A DNA stretch of 64,000 bases from contig NZ_OZ241747.1 in the NCBI RefSeq assembly GCF_965201005.1, positions 124,001 to 188,000 of the forward strand, given 5' to 3'. Below are positions 42,875 to 51,451 of the stretch, piece by piece (the stretch's first letter is position 1; each line of letters opens with the position of its first letter). The translations under genes and the position numbers were made by a program. Under the pieces are notes generated by a model. It did no database searches. It had not been told where the DNA came from and was given only the letters and a program-made list of their open reading frames with translations. The stretch is from Mucilaginibacter_A sp965201005 (lineage in GTDB: Bacteria > Bacteroidota > Bacteroidia > Sphingobacteriales > Sphingobacteriaceae).

Positions 42875-45800
42875 AATCTGGTGCTTTTAAAAAACCCTGC
42901 CACAAAAAGCAATATTATCGCCCCGGCGAGCAACAGGAGCATTTTTGAATTGCTGCTATTTGCGCTTACAGCCACAGCAGAAACCCGTTCTTCCGTCATC
43001 TGCCTGCCCGCAACCGGTTGTGATTTTGATGCGCTGCCGCCGGGCGTTCCGGTTGGGTTTCGCTTTATGGCCGCAATTTTTTTGCTGTATTGAGCAGAAA
43101 GGGTTTTCCCACCAGGCACTTTTTCAACAATACTTTTAATATATCTGGATAACGCCGGTGAGTTGCAAACGGCTGTATTACAAGCCGCCCCGTTGCTGGC
43201 CACAGATTTTGCAACCGTTGTGGCCATGGTTTTTAATTGCGCATCGCTTGCTTTCCAGTAACCTTTTTCTGTGGCTTCCAGCATAGCGAAAACCATAGAT
43301 TGTTTGGCATAAGGATTTGCCTTATCCAAATATTTGCTCAAACCAAGCTTGTTTTTATCGGTAAGGTAAGTATCATAAACATCGTTCCAATCCTGATCGG
43401 TTACCATGTTGCTGTTGGTTACGTTCCACAAGAACATATTTTCGGTAAAAGCATCCATGTAACGGGCACCGTCGTAACCGTGGTCCATCATCCCTTTGAT
43501 CCATTTTGGGTTTAAATAACGGCTACGCAATTCGGCATGAAAAAAATCCGATAAGGGCGTGACCTCGCTGTTGCTGGTGTCCGAAAGATCATTGATAAAC
43601 ATGTCCGGCTCCCGCCCCGTCGTGTTTTTAACGGCTAAATTGTAAGCACCGAAATACGCAGCCACCATCGGATGGTCCATCACGCCATAAACGTTTGACG
43701 ATCTGCTAAAAGCTGCCGCGTCCACATCTTTGATATTGAGTTCAAACAGGCCGCGTTGGTAAAGTGCTTCTGCTTTTTCGCCATAAGCGTGTGCCATTCT
43801 TTTGAGGTAAAGGTTAGAAACAACGGTATCGGTTTTCCAGCCTTCGCTGTTTTCACCTGCAAACTCAACATTGGTAGAATATGCGCCCTGGTTGCTCGAA
43901 AACACACGCAAAGCAGCAACGTCCATCGAATCGATGTGCAGTTTTTTCTGATAAGCCAAACTATGCCTGCGCACCCAATTGGTGCCGGTACTTACGCTTG
44001 CGGCCAGTTTTACCGCTTTGTCGAGCATTTTGATATTGCCATAAAAATGGTCCCGGTAAGTGCCAGACGTTGTTATCAGCACGTCAATCCGTTCACGGCC
44101 CAGTTCATTGTCCGGGATAAGCGCAACGTCCATCACCTGGCCTTTCGTGTTCCAAACGGGTTTTACGCCCATCAGGTACATGATCTCAGCTTCGCTAACT
44201 CCTTGATTATTAGTTATTTCGGCAGACCATAGCACAAATGCCACTTTTTTGGGAATGCTTCCTTTACCGTGCTTTTTTTCAAACTGCAGCAAAAGCTGAT
44301 CGGCCATGCGTTTGCCCAAAACCCATGCTTCTTTTGTCGGTATATTTTTGGTATTGATGGAGTATGGGTTTCGGCCGGACGGAAGTGATTCCGGGTTCCT
44401 GATCGGATCGTCAGTTGGCCCGGTGGGAATATATTTACCGTCCAGGGCGCGCATAATTTGCGTGATTTCGTTGTTAGCTTGGTTCAATTTATTGCGATAA
44501 ACCAGTGCCTTTTGTAATTCGCGGGCAACGGCCGTGTCGCTTCGGTGCCAATAACGCCTTGTTGTTTCGTTGATGTTTTTGTTGTTGAAGACCACATCCC
44601 GCACCATATCAACAGAAAGTTTTTGTTTTTTCGCTTTATCGCCAGGCAACAGTTTTTCAAACTCTTCGCCCAGCATATCGTGTATCATTTCTGCCAAGGT
44701 ATTTCCGGTTGGTGCATTGCCCAAAATATGCCCGCCGTTTGCCATATGTTGCCGCGCTATTTTGTTGATATAAGCTTTCGCCTGCTTCAAAAAATCATCC
44801 GGCGAAACGGTCATGAGCTTTTGATTGTCAAGATCGTTCTGGATATGCAGTTTTACGCTTAAAGCTATCGCTTTTTGCCGCAAGCGGTTTTTGAGCACGT
44901 TATTGGTCGAGCTTTGCCAGTCGTCAATAGCGTTACTAAGTATTTTTAGCGAATCACTTAATCCCGCTTGTGTAATTTCTGTTAGATAACCGATTGTTAG
45001 CGCGCTTGCCCGGCGTTTATTGGCAATCCCGCCATTGGCAATCAGTGGAACCAAGCTGATATGCGGCAAATTACCGATCAGTTCGCCATTAAAGTCTTTG
45101 CGCGACGGGCCTTCCAGTTTTCCGGGCATCAAAGAGAGCTGACTAAAAAGACTTATAAAAGCATGCGGCTGGTAAACGCGTTTCATCCACTCGTAAAAAG
45201 CAATATAAGCATGACTTGGCGGGATGGCGTCTTTGCCATAGATCAAGGCGTGATTATCCTGCAAACCCCAGTTTGGATGAGGTGCCAAAATTATATTGCC
45301 GTCTTTGATTATAGGAATAATGAAAGACTTTTTACCGATACTGTCTGTAATGGTCATCAATTTGCCCGGCACCGGGCCCCAATTTTTGATCACTTCCTGC
45401 TGCTGTGCAGCGGGATAAGCATGAAACCAATCTAAATATTGCTGTTCCGGGATGGTGATCACCTCTCCGTTTGCTATCCGTTTTTTTAATTCCGCAGGTG
45501 CCCAAGTGCCAACATTGGAAGCATGTACAGACATTTGCCGCGCCAGCTGCGCCGCAGATGGCAAAGGCTGGCCGCCAACGTTGTATCCGCTGTTTTTCCA
45601 GGTTTTTAACAGCTTCACCAAACTTTGCGGCACATCCAAATAAGCATCTATATCTGCGCCAACGTTGGCTTTGCCACTGCCTTCGCTGTAATAAGTACAA
45701 ACAATTTTTTTGTTGAAATTTGGTGTACGCCGCAATTTTACCCAATCTATTGCACGTTCCACACGCCAATCAACCTGATAATCAATTGGATAAACGTTAC

Positions 45801-46812
45801 GCTCGCCATCGGCCAAAGTTTTATCAGCACCAACAATCATCGGTTCGATCACACCGTCGCGCTCGGTAAAATAAAAACGGTCTGTCATGTCCGGAGAAAA
45901 CCCACCAGGTTCTTTTTCCCATTCGGCAGGATTTTTAATGTATTGCGTGGCCGTCCCGAGCAAAGGCACGTCAAGGTTTTCTGCGGATTTTCGCCCTTTT
46001 TCAGGTTTGCTAAAGTTAAGGTACATCCCGCCATAAAGCACAGCATCAACAATAGGCTTGTTGTTTATCCTGAAAAAAGAATCCAGCTTAAAACCACTTT
46101 TTTGCATTAAGGCGATCGGCCTTGCACCATGCTTTTCTATACTTTTAATTAGCGCATCAACCACGCGCATGTCTTTCTTGATGTAGTTGGTTTGATAAAA
46201 TACCAAACCGATAACAGGCGTGTTTGCCGAATCCGCAGTTTTGGGATATTGCTTGTCGTACCATTTTAAATACGCCGAAGCAGAGCTAAAAAGGCTGTCG
46301 CTGCCCGGGTGATAAAACCCATAAAGCGGATATTTTATCGGTTTGACAACGTTGACCGGCAGCTTAAATACTTTAGCTGCGATGTAGGACAGCAGGCCTC
46401 TATAATTTTCCGCATTGCCGTTTTCCCAGTAGGTTTTTATATCCGGATATTGACTTAGCTGCACATTTCCTTTGGCAAGCGGCGTTTCTAAAAACAAAAC
46501 TTTTGTGCGTGCTTTGATCGAATCGATCTGCGGTTTCAGCAAAGAAATCCGTGTGCCCAAACTCTCAAAAATAACCAAATCATGTTTGCTCAGTTCTTCA
46601 ACAGAAAAAACCGGTAACTGCCCGGTGCCGCTTGTGCCGTAAAGGTCTGTCTGCATGACATCGCCGTAATTTTTTGCCGCTTTTTTAAACTCGTACGGAT
46701 TGAGTTCCACGTGTGGGGAAACCAAGGCCAGGGAAGGTTTTCTTGAACGATGGCAGCTAAAAAAAAGCAATGCCAAAGCGGCGATCTGCAGATAAGCGAT
46801 AAATTTACGCAT
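42871..46812 (-). CDS. CobN-like chelatase large subunit, membrane lipoprotein (HmuS-like)
   Basis: A 1313-residue protein of the CobN/Mg-chelatase family. Unlike the cytosolic cobaltochelatase, it has a lipoprotein signal with Cys20 (LLFFSC) and a C-terminal membrane helix (about 1288-1306, LLLLAGAIILLFVAGFF), so it is anchored in the envelope. CobN landmarks: NVGTWAPAELKKRI, GPVPGKLMTI, PHPNWGLQDNHALIYG, LPHISLVPLIANGGIANKRR, and DHPMVAAYFGAYNLAV with WIKGMMDHGYDGARYMDAFTEN near the C-terminus. CobN-like HmuS proteins in Bacteroidota heme loci have been proposed to remove metal from heme; this gene occupies the equivalent place behind the receptor and proton-channel genes. It is 5 bp from DUF2149. 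Confidence 0.88.
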   Translation of the reverse strand: MRKFIAYLQIAALALLFFSCHRSRKPSLALVSPHVELNPYEFKKAAKNYGDVMQTDLYGTSGTGQLPVFSVEELSKHDLVIFESLGTRISLLKPQIDSIKARTKVLFLETPLAKGNVQLSQYPDIKTYWENGNAENYRGLLSYIAAKVFKLPVNVVKPIKYPLYGFYHPGSDSLFSSASAYLKWYDKQYPKTADSANTPVIGLVFYQTNYIKKDMRVVDALIKSIEKHGARPIALMQKSGFKLDSFFRINNKPIVDAVLYGGMYLNFSKPEKGRKSAENLDVPLLGTATQYIKNPAEWEKEPGGFSPDMTDRFYFTERDGVIEPMIVGADKTLADGERNVYPIDYQVDWRVERAIDWVKLRRTPNFNKKIVCTYYSEGSGKANVGADIDAYLDVPQSLVKLLKTWKNSGYNVGGQPLPSAAQLARQMSVHASNVGTWAPAELKKRIANGEVITIPEQQYLDWFHAYPAAQQQEVIKNWGPVPGKLMTITDSIGKKSFIIPIIKDGNIILAPHPNWGLQDNHALIYGKDAIPPSHAYIAFYEWMKRVYQPHAFISLFSQLSLMPGKLEGPSRKDFNGELIGNLPHISLVPLIANGGIANKRRASALTIGYLTEITQAGLSDSLKILSNAIDDWQSSTNNVLKNRLRQKAIALSVKLHIQNDLDNQKLMTVSPDDFLKQAKAYINKIARQHMANGGHILGNAPTGNTLAEMIHDMLGEEFEKLLPGDKAKKQKLSVDMVRDVVFNNKNINETTRRYWHRSDTAVARELQKALVYRNKLNQANNEITQIMRALDGKYIPTGPTDDPIRNPESLPSGRNPYSINTKNIPTKEAWVLGKRMADQLLLQFEKKHGKGSIPKKVAFVLWSAEITNNQGVSEAEIMYLMGVKPVWNTKGQVMDVALIPDNELGRERIDVLITTSGTYRDHFYGNIKMLDKAVKLAASVSTGTNWVRRHSLAYQKKLHIDSMDVAALRVFSSNQGAYSTNVEFAGENSEGWKTDTVVSNLYLKRMAHAYGEKAEALYQRGLFELNIKDVDAAAFSRSSNVYGVMDHPMVAAYFGAYNLAVKNTTGREPDMFINDLSDTSNSEVTPLSDFFHAELRSRYLNPKWIKGMMDHGYDGARYMDAFTENMFLWNVTNSNMVTDQDWNDVYDTYLTDKNKLGLSKYLDKANPYAKQSMVFAMLEATEKGYWKASDAQLKTMATTVAKSVASNGAACNTAVCNSPALSRYIKSIVEKVPGGKTLSAQYSKKIAAIKRNPTGTPGGSASKSQPVAGRQMTEERVSAVAVSANSSNSKMLLLLAGAIILLFVAGFFKSTRF

Positions 46813-46817
46813 GTTTG

Positions 46818-47168
46818 TTATTGGGTTTTTGTGGTATCAGACACATAAATCACCTGCCCGTTTTCCAACTGATAAGCCGTGCCTAAACGCACACCATTGC
46901 CAGCCATGTTTTTGGAGCTGACCTTGCGTTTTACGATCTGGTTGTTTTTCTTTTCGATCATCTCAATGTCGCCGTTTTTTGTTTTTTTGGTCAGCGTCCA
47001 TTCGCTGTCTTTGCTCATCAAATCCTGCGAAGAAAGCAATGTGAACATGGCCGCAATCACGGCCACGATAAATGCGATGCTCACGTCAAACAGCTGCGCA
47101 ACGCCGGCAATCGGGTCGTCTTCCGTTTCGTTGTCTGTATATCTTTTTACCGGTTTTAAAAATTTCAT
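46818..47168 (-). CDS. DUF2149 family membrane protein
   Basis: A 116-residue protein with one N-terminal membrane helix (FDVSIAFIVAVIAAMFTLL). The signature DDPIAGVAQLFDVSIAF is the DUF2149 hallmark. In Bacteroidota it is always found beside a MotA/TolQ/ExbB protein and a CobN-like protein, in the position of ExbD; it may be the ExbD-like partner that senses proton motive force (inference). Five bp from CobN and 11 bp from the MotA-type gene. Confidence 0.9.
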   Translation of the reverse strand: MKFLKPVKRYTDNETEDDPIAGVAQLFDVSIAFIVAVIAAMFTLLSSQDLMSKDSEWTLTKKTKNGDIEMIEKKNNQIVKRKVSSKNMAGNGVRLGTAYQLENGQVIYVSDTTKTQ

Positions 47169-47179
47169 TTTGTTAAAAT

Positions 47180-47740
47180 TTAAGGTTGATACGTCTTTTT
47201 TAAACTGCCTGCCAACTTTTCTTCCGCCAGTTTTGATAACTCATAAATATCTTTTCGCTGCCATTTTAAGCGTGCGTGCATGATCGAATAGGCAATTCCG
47301 CCAACCACGAGGCCAATGATGGTTGTAGAAAATGCGCTGATCATTTGCGACGATAAACTGTTTAAATTGCCCTGCGACAAGCTGCTCAACGCTTTTGCCA
47401 TTGGCGTGAGCGTGCCGATCAGCCCTAAAGTTGGGCCCATTTTTACGCTGTACCTTGCTGCTTGTATTTGCTGCATGCTTTTTTGCCCCGCTTTTTCCAG
47501 CACGTGGTTTAACTCAATTTCAACAATAGAAGCATCATCAGGCCGCATGTTATTTATCTCGTTGATAAATTGCCCGATAAAAAACGCAGGGGATTTGCTG
47601 CGGAGCCAATATTCCCGGCAAAAAACACCGGAGCCGTAAATAACTTTCCCCAATAAAAAAAGCAACGTAACCAATACCGGATAGATCACCAGGTTGGAAA
47701 GCGTGTAAAGCAGCGATTCTAAAATTTTAAGTAAGTCCAT
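47180..47740 (-). CDS. MotA/TolQ/ExbB-type proton channel protein
   Basis: A 186-residue membrane protein with three helices: an N-terminal pair (about 12-35) and the conserved segments near GPTLGLIGTLTPMAKALSSL and SAFSTTIIGLVVGGIAYSIM, as in the TolQ/ExbB family. The ATG at 47740 (MDLLKILESLLY) is preferred over an upstream in-frame start that lacks a family match. With DUF2149 it probably energises the TonB receptor or the CobN lipoprotein. It follows the receptor gene after 165 bp that contain motif repeats. Confidence 0.85.
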   Translation of the reverse strand: MDLLKILESLLYTLSNLVIYPVLVTLLFLLGKVIYGSGVFCREYWLRSKSPAFFIGQFINEINNMRPDDASIVEIELNHVLEKAGQKSMQQIQAARYSVKMGPTLGLIGTLTPMAKALSSLSQGNLNSLSSQMISAFSTTIIGLVVGGIAYSIMHARLKWQRKDIYELSKLAEEKLAGSLKKTYQP

Positions 47741-47776
47741 AAAGCGGTCTAAATTTTTATAATGTGATGAAATGTT

Positions 47777-47872
47777 GATGCTTCTTTTATGCCTGTAAAA
47801 TTTGTTTTTCAATTTTATGCCGATAAAAACAGCATGTGGTTTCGCCTATTTTATACCGATAAAAGAAGCATC
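47777..47872. repeat. Triple motif cluster inside the heme locus
   Basis: GATGCTTCTTTTATGCC (47777), GATAAAAACAGCAT (47822) and GATAAAAGAAGCATC (47858) form a 96-bp element between the receptor and the channel gene, both on the minus strand. It combines both motif forms, giving alternative hairpins (first with second, first with third). It could attenuate transcription between hmuR and the downstream genes. Confidence 0.55.
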
Positions 47873-47905
47873 GCATTTTTCAGGAAAAACCATAAGTGGC
47901 GATAA

Positions 47906-50365
47906 TTATCTTCTGGCGGACGAACCAAAATTGTAGGTGTATCGCAGCCGTAATGTTCGCCCGGGCTGGTCGTAGCCTCGTTTTTCGTAGTAGTTTTCAT
48001 CGGTCAGGTTATTGATGGAAAGCCCGATCTGATGATGTTTGGTAACGTTGTAAGAACCGGCCAGGTCAAGCACGATAAAATCCGGATAGTAAACGATGGG
48101 CCGCAACGGATCGTTAAAATCGGTATCGTAACGCCGGCCAACATAACGGCCTGTCAGCCTGATGTTATAGTTCCGGTTGTTGCCATATTCCAAACCATAA
48201 TTAACATTTACTTTGGCCACGTTTTGTATGGCAACCGCCGTTTCGGCACCAGTTGTTGGGTTTACGGTGATATCCTGCGCCCTTTTATTATAGGTTACGT
48301 TGGTAAAAGTCCGTAACGTGTAGCGGAAATTGGCCAGCGCACCAAAATCATAACTGGCGTTAAATTCATAACCCCTGATTTTACTTTTATTGGCATTGTA
48401 ATAATTGGTCACGGCGGTTACGTTGTCCGTACCAATTGTATATGCCGGTGATGGCGGTGCTGAAACGGAAGCAATCCGGTTTTTTACATTGGTGCTAAAG
48501 TAGGTCACATCAAAAGTAAAGCCTGTTTTGGTATCATCATATTTGATCCCTCCTTCTTCGGAAACGCTGCTTTCGTTTTTAAGGTCGGGATTTCCTTGTG
48601 ATACCGTTACTTTCCCTGACCCAGTTCCGGAAACCTGATAACCGGCAATCTGCAAAGCGTCCGGCGTAACAAATCCTCTTCCGATACTGCCGTGCGCCGT
48701 AAAATTACCGATGAAATTGTATTGGGCACTCAAACTTGGATTGACAATATTGTTGGTTTGCGAACCCGCAAAAAGTGTTTTTGTATAATTTGGGGTTGAA
48801 GTGAGCTTAAATTCGGTATTGTCCAACCGTAAACCCGGGTTAACAATCAGTTTGCTTTGTAGAAACCTGAACTGACCTTGCGCATAAAACCCGTTGGTAA
48901 TGATAGAAGCGTTTGGCGCGATAGCGGTAGTAGTTTGTAACCCGGTTGTTTTGGAAGGTGCAGTTTCGCTGATCGTTTTGGATGATGCATTGTTGTAATC
49001 ATAACCAATTATTACTTTTTGGCCATGTAAAAAAGATATGGCGTCCTTTAATTGTGCACCATACCATTGGTATTTGCTCCTGCCGGATTGATAAGGGTTT
49101 GGGATAACCGCCCCCGAAGTGGTACGGACGGCAAACGTGGTGGAAGACTCGTTTGCATAATACATACGGATGCCGATATCGTTATTTTTGATTTTCCCGG
49201 TAACCGATGCTTCCGCGTTATTGCGCAAAATATTTTTCAATCCCGCACCGCCTTCGCCAGAAAATATATCGCCCGGGGTTTCCACATGGTTTGCCCGGAA
49301 AAGCGTCCCGCTAATGTCCGCACGCCAGTTGCTGTCTATTTGATAACCGATCCGTGCCGATCCATTACCGTATTTATAACGCGTGTTCGGCCGTACTTGT
49401 CCGTCGCCACGCGAATCATCGGCCGTGGTTACTTTGCCGTTGCTGTAATAATCTGTCGCGGTGCCGCTGTGTAATATCCGCCTGAAAAAATTACCATCGC
49501 CCATTTTAAAATTTGTATTTCGCTGGAAAAACGTTCCCGCTACATCGAAATCAAGTTTTTTAGTGATATTTCCGCCGACCTTGCCGCCAAACTGAAGCGT
49601 ATTGTACGAGCCGTAATCTGCAAAAACATTTCCGCGGACGTTGCCTGTTGTTTGTGGTGTGATGATATTGATCACGCCGCCCATCGCCTGCGAACCATAT
49701 AATGCCGAAGCAGGGCCTTTTAAGATTTCGATATGATCGATAAAATTCAAGTCCAGCGTCCCTAAATTGGTCGTTCCTGCCGGGCGGCCATTGATAAGTA
49801 ATAAAGTATGCTGCGTTAAACCGGAAAACTGCGGCCGAAAACCCCGAAAACCAACACCAGACAGTATCCCTGGATACTGAATAACATCAACGGCCGTTGT
49901 TTTTTTTATAATGTCCGTTACGTCTAAAGCAGGTGTGTAAGCAATGTCTTTTGAACTGATAAGTTCCACTTTTTGCGGCACGTCTTTTAATCTTTGCCTT
50001 GTCCTTCCCGCGGTTACCACAACTTCCCCAAGGGATTTTGCCACATATTGCAACACGAAAACCCGGTTGTTTAGCGATGAATCTTTGGTTATTTTGATTT
50101 CCCGCTGTTTAAAACCAACATGGCTGATAATCAACGTAAAAGGATAAGCGGCAATCGGAATGCTGAACTTGCCTTCTGGATTTGTACTGCCGCTAGCTTC
50201 TTTTTCTGCGCCTTTAACGGTAATTGAAGCACCTGTTACCGGGCGGGAATCTACTTCCGATAAGACGGTTCCTTTAAATAATTGTTGGGCAAAAACAGTA
50301 TTGGGTTGTATGATGAAAGTTAGGATAGAAAAAAAGGATAAAACAAGTAAAAATTTTATTTTCAT
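47906..50365 (-). CDS. TonB-dependent heme/siderophore receptor (HmuR-like)
   Basis: An 819-residue outer-membrane receptor. Signal peptide about 1-26 (NTVFAQ); a CarboxypepD_reg-like domain about 28-115; plug domain (DVTDIIKKTTAVDVIQYPG, GVGFRGFRP, LLLINGRPAG, EILKGPASALYGSQAMGGVINI); then a 22-strand barrel with NPDLKNESS and the C-terminal GYDQPGRTLRLRYTYNF. The NPDL motif and the plug are of the HmuR/ShuA type. Genes for an ExbB-like channel, DUF2149 and CobN follow, the order of Bacteroidota hmu-type heme uptake loci, so heme or a metalloporphyrin is the likely substrate. Confidence 0.88.
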   Translation of the reverse strand: MKIKFLLVLSFFSILTFIIQPNTVFAQQLFKGTVLSEVDSRPVTGASITVKGAEKEASGSTNPEGKFSIPIAAYPFTLIISHVGFKQREIKITKDSSLNNRVFVLQYVAKSLGEVVVTAGRTRQRLKDVPQKVELISSKDIAYTPALDVTDIIKKTTAVDVIQYPGILSGVGFRGFRPQFSGLTQHTLLLINGRPAGTTNLGTLDLNFIDHIEILKGPASALYGSQAMGGVINIITPQTTGNVRGNVFADYGSYNTLQFGGKVGGNITKKLDFDVAGTFFQRNTNFKMGDGNFFRRILHSGTATDYYSNGKVTTADDSRGDGQVRPNTRYKYGNGSARIGYQIDSNWRADISGTLFRANHVETPGDIFSGEGGAGLKNILRNNAEASVTGKIKNNDIGIRMYYANESSTTFAVRTTSGAVIPNPYQSGRSKYQWYGAQLKDAISFLHGQKVIIGYDYNNASSKTISETAPSKTTGLQTTTAIAPNASIITNGFYAQGQFRFLQSKLIVNPGLRLDNTEFKLTSTPNYTKTLFAGSQTNNIVNPSLSAQYNFIGNFTAHGSIGRGFVTPDALQIAGYQVSGTGSGKVTVSQGNPDLKNESSVSEEGGIKYDDTKTGFTFDVTYFSTNVKNRIASVSAPPSPAYTIGTDNVTAVTNYYNANKSKIRGYEFNASYDFGALANFRYTLRTFTNVTYNKRAQDITVNPTTGAETAVAIQNVAKVNVNYGLEYGNNRNYNIRLTGRYVGRRYDTDFNDPLRPIVYYPDFIVLDLAGSYNVTKHHQIGLSINNLTDENYYEKRGYDQPGRTLRLRYTYNFGSSARR

Positions 50366-50511
50366 GTGGTTTTTAGAGAAATATTGAGTAATATCTGGTT
50401 AGAAGTCGGCACACAACCGAAAAACATAAATCCGGCTTTTGCCATAAGTTTTAAATGAAGCAGGAGCGGATTTAATTTTTGTAAAATCACGTAAGAAAAA
50501 ATGCGTTGTGA

Positions 50512-50859
50512 TTAAAAGGCCGTAGGCGGACCTTTATTGCCGGAAATATGGACAAACCCAAAATTGATTACACCAACAATTGCCTTGTTTTGCAGGTAAA
50601 CGGTATTGACAAAAAGGTTGATCGCAACATCGTCGAACCGGTGGGTTTGTTGGGAAAGTTTGTGGTAAACGAAGCCGCAAACGGCACAATTTGAACTAAC
50701 CGATTCTTTGTTTTTCAAATGTTTATGAAAGCGGATAAATAACGAAACTCCTCTTTCATCGTGATGATGAAAGGCTTCAACAAAAGGCAACAAGAAAAAA
50801 ATTGCCAGCAAGAAAATCGTTATAATTGTTTTAAGAAGCTTGTTTGCTGCCAATTGCAT
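50512..50859 (-). CDS. Small secreted His/Cys-rich protein upstream of the receptor
   Basis: A 115-residue protein with an N-terminal hydrophobic segment (LLKTIITIFLLAIFFLLPFVEA) then HHHDERG, CAVCGFVYH and an ending GNKGPPTAF. The His-rich and CxxC stretches suggest metal binding, and the RGPP-like end resembles DUF2946-type proteins that accompany outer-membrane metal receptors (weak similarity). It lies 146 bp upstream of the heme receptor in the same orientation, so it is probably part of the locus. Confidence 0.55.
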   Translation of the reverse strand: MQLAANKLLKTIITIFLLAIFFLLPFVEAFHHHDERGVSLFIRFHKHLKNKESVSSNCAVCGFVYHKLSQQTHRFDDVAINLFVNTVYLQNKAIVGVINFGFVHISGNKGPPTAF

Positions 50860-50920
50860 AATTTATCAATTGCAGCAAAGTTGCATATAAAAATTGGTGA
50901 TTTGAGTTTTTTATATTTTT

Positions 50921-51085
50921 TTTAGGACTAAATTTTGTTTAAAAACGATAGGACGATTTTGTCATACTTCTTTTATCACCTAAAAGTTGGTGGTTCTTCA
51001 TTCTCAACAATCTGCCAAAAACCCAAATTTACAGGCATAAAAGAAGTATATAAATGTCTGCAATTAAACTTTGAACAGCTTTTAG
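50921..51085. repeat. MITE-like element at the edge of the island
   Basis: Core 50964-51049: ATACTTCTTTTATCACC with inverted GGCATAAAAGAAGTAT; interior AGTTGGTGGTT matches the element at 28267. Flanking TTTAGGACTAAATTTTG (50921) and CAATTAAACTTTGAACAG (51061) are the usual outer ends. It is the last copy of the family before the tRNA fragment; no motif copies occur from here to the window end. Confidence 0.55.
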
Positions 51086-51095
51086 AAGTGAACAT

Positions 51096-51139
51096 AAATA
51101 AAAAAGGAGACACAAATTAATGTAGCTCCTTTTTTATTT
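51096..51139. terminator. Terminator of the truncated tRNA gene
   Basis: A perfect 14-bp inverted repeat, AAATAAAAAAGGAG (51096-51109) with CTCCTTTTTTATTT (51126-51139), with a 16-base loop. On the minus strand it directly follows the CCA end of the tRNA-like fragment, where a tRNA terminator is expected. Confidence 0.75.
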
Positions 51140-51164
51140 TGGCAGAATGGACGGGACTCGAACC
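51140..51164 (-). tRNA. 3' fragment of a tRNA gene (putative att site)
   Basis: The minus strand reads GGTTCGAGTCCCGTCC then ATTCTG and CCA: the TTCGAGTC T-loop, the 3' T-stem strand, the 3' acceptor strand, the discriminator and an encoded CCA. The matching 5' T-stem strand is broken (CATGG in place of ACGGG), and no D-arm, anticodon arm or 5' acceptor is found upstream. This is the usual result of an integrase inserting an island at a tRNA 3' end; the complete tRNA should be at the far end of the island beyond 64 kb. Confidence 0.6.
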
Positions 51165-51451
51165 ATGCCCTTATATTGTTGAATTTCAATGTTTTTACTT
51201 TCTAAAAACCTGGTGCTCACCAGATGCTCACCTATTTTTTGCAACTGATTGAATGCAAATGGGTTACATCAAAGGTATAAAAAAGTATGTTTTGATGCAA
51301 TTTTATTCGCCGAATTTTAATGGCTCTATCTAAAGACTGATGATTATAAATTTAATCTTAGTTATCTTTCTGAAAACGCCGTCAATGATCATCATCCCGA
51401 AACTCTCCTAAATCACACCGATAAAACAGGTCCAACTCGATTCCACGGTGC
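51165..51451. other. Island junction, non-coding
   Basis: A stretch of 287 bp between the tRNA fragment and the STAND gene. It contains CTGGTG-CT-CACCAG (near 51211-51224), a perfect 6-bp palindrome, and a direct repeat of GCTCACC (in TGCTCACCAGATGCTCACC), which may be integrase binding sites (inference). No reading frame is convincing. The integrase gene itself is not in the window. Confidence 0.45.

Noticed and set aside
42871..46812. Cytosolic cobaltochelatase of cobalamin synthesis
   Set aside because: Lipobox and C-terminal helix place it in the envelope, and no CobS/CobT or other cob genes are nearby.
5097..51050. The many short repeats as a CRISPR array
   Set aside because: Copies are scattered over 46 kb, in both orientations and without regular spacers; no cas genes are present.
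5097..51050. The motif as a plain Bacteroidota promoter (-33/-7)
   Set aside because: It does not fit TTTG / TAnnTTTG, is often at gene ends and inside genes, and occurs in both orientations between convergent genes.
51140..51240. A complete tRNA gene
   Set aside because: Only the T-loop and 3' acceptor end are recognisable; no pairing 5' acceptor, D-arm or anticodon arm can be found.
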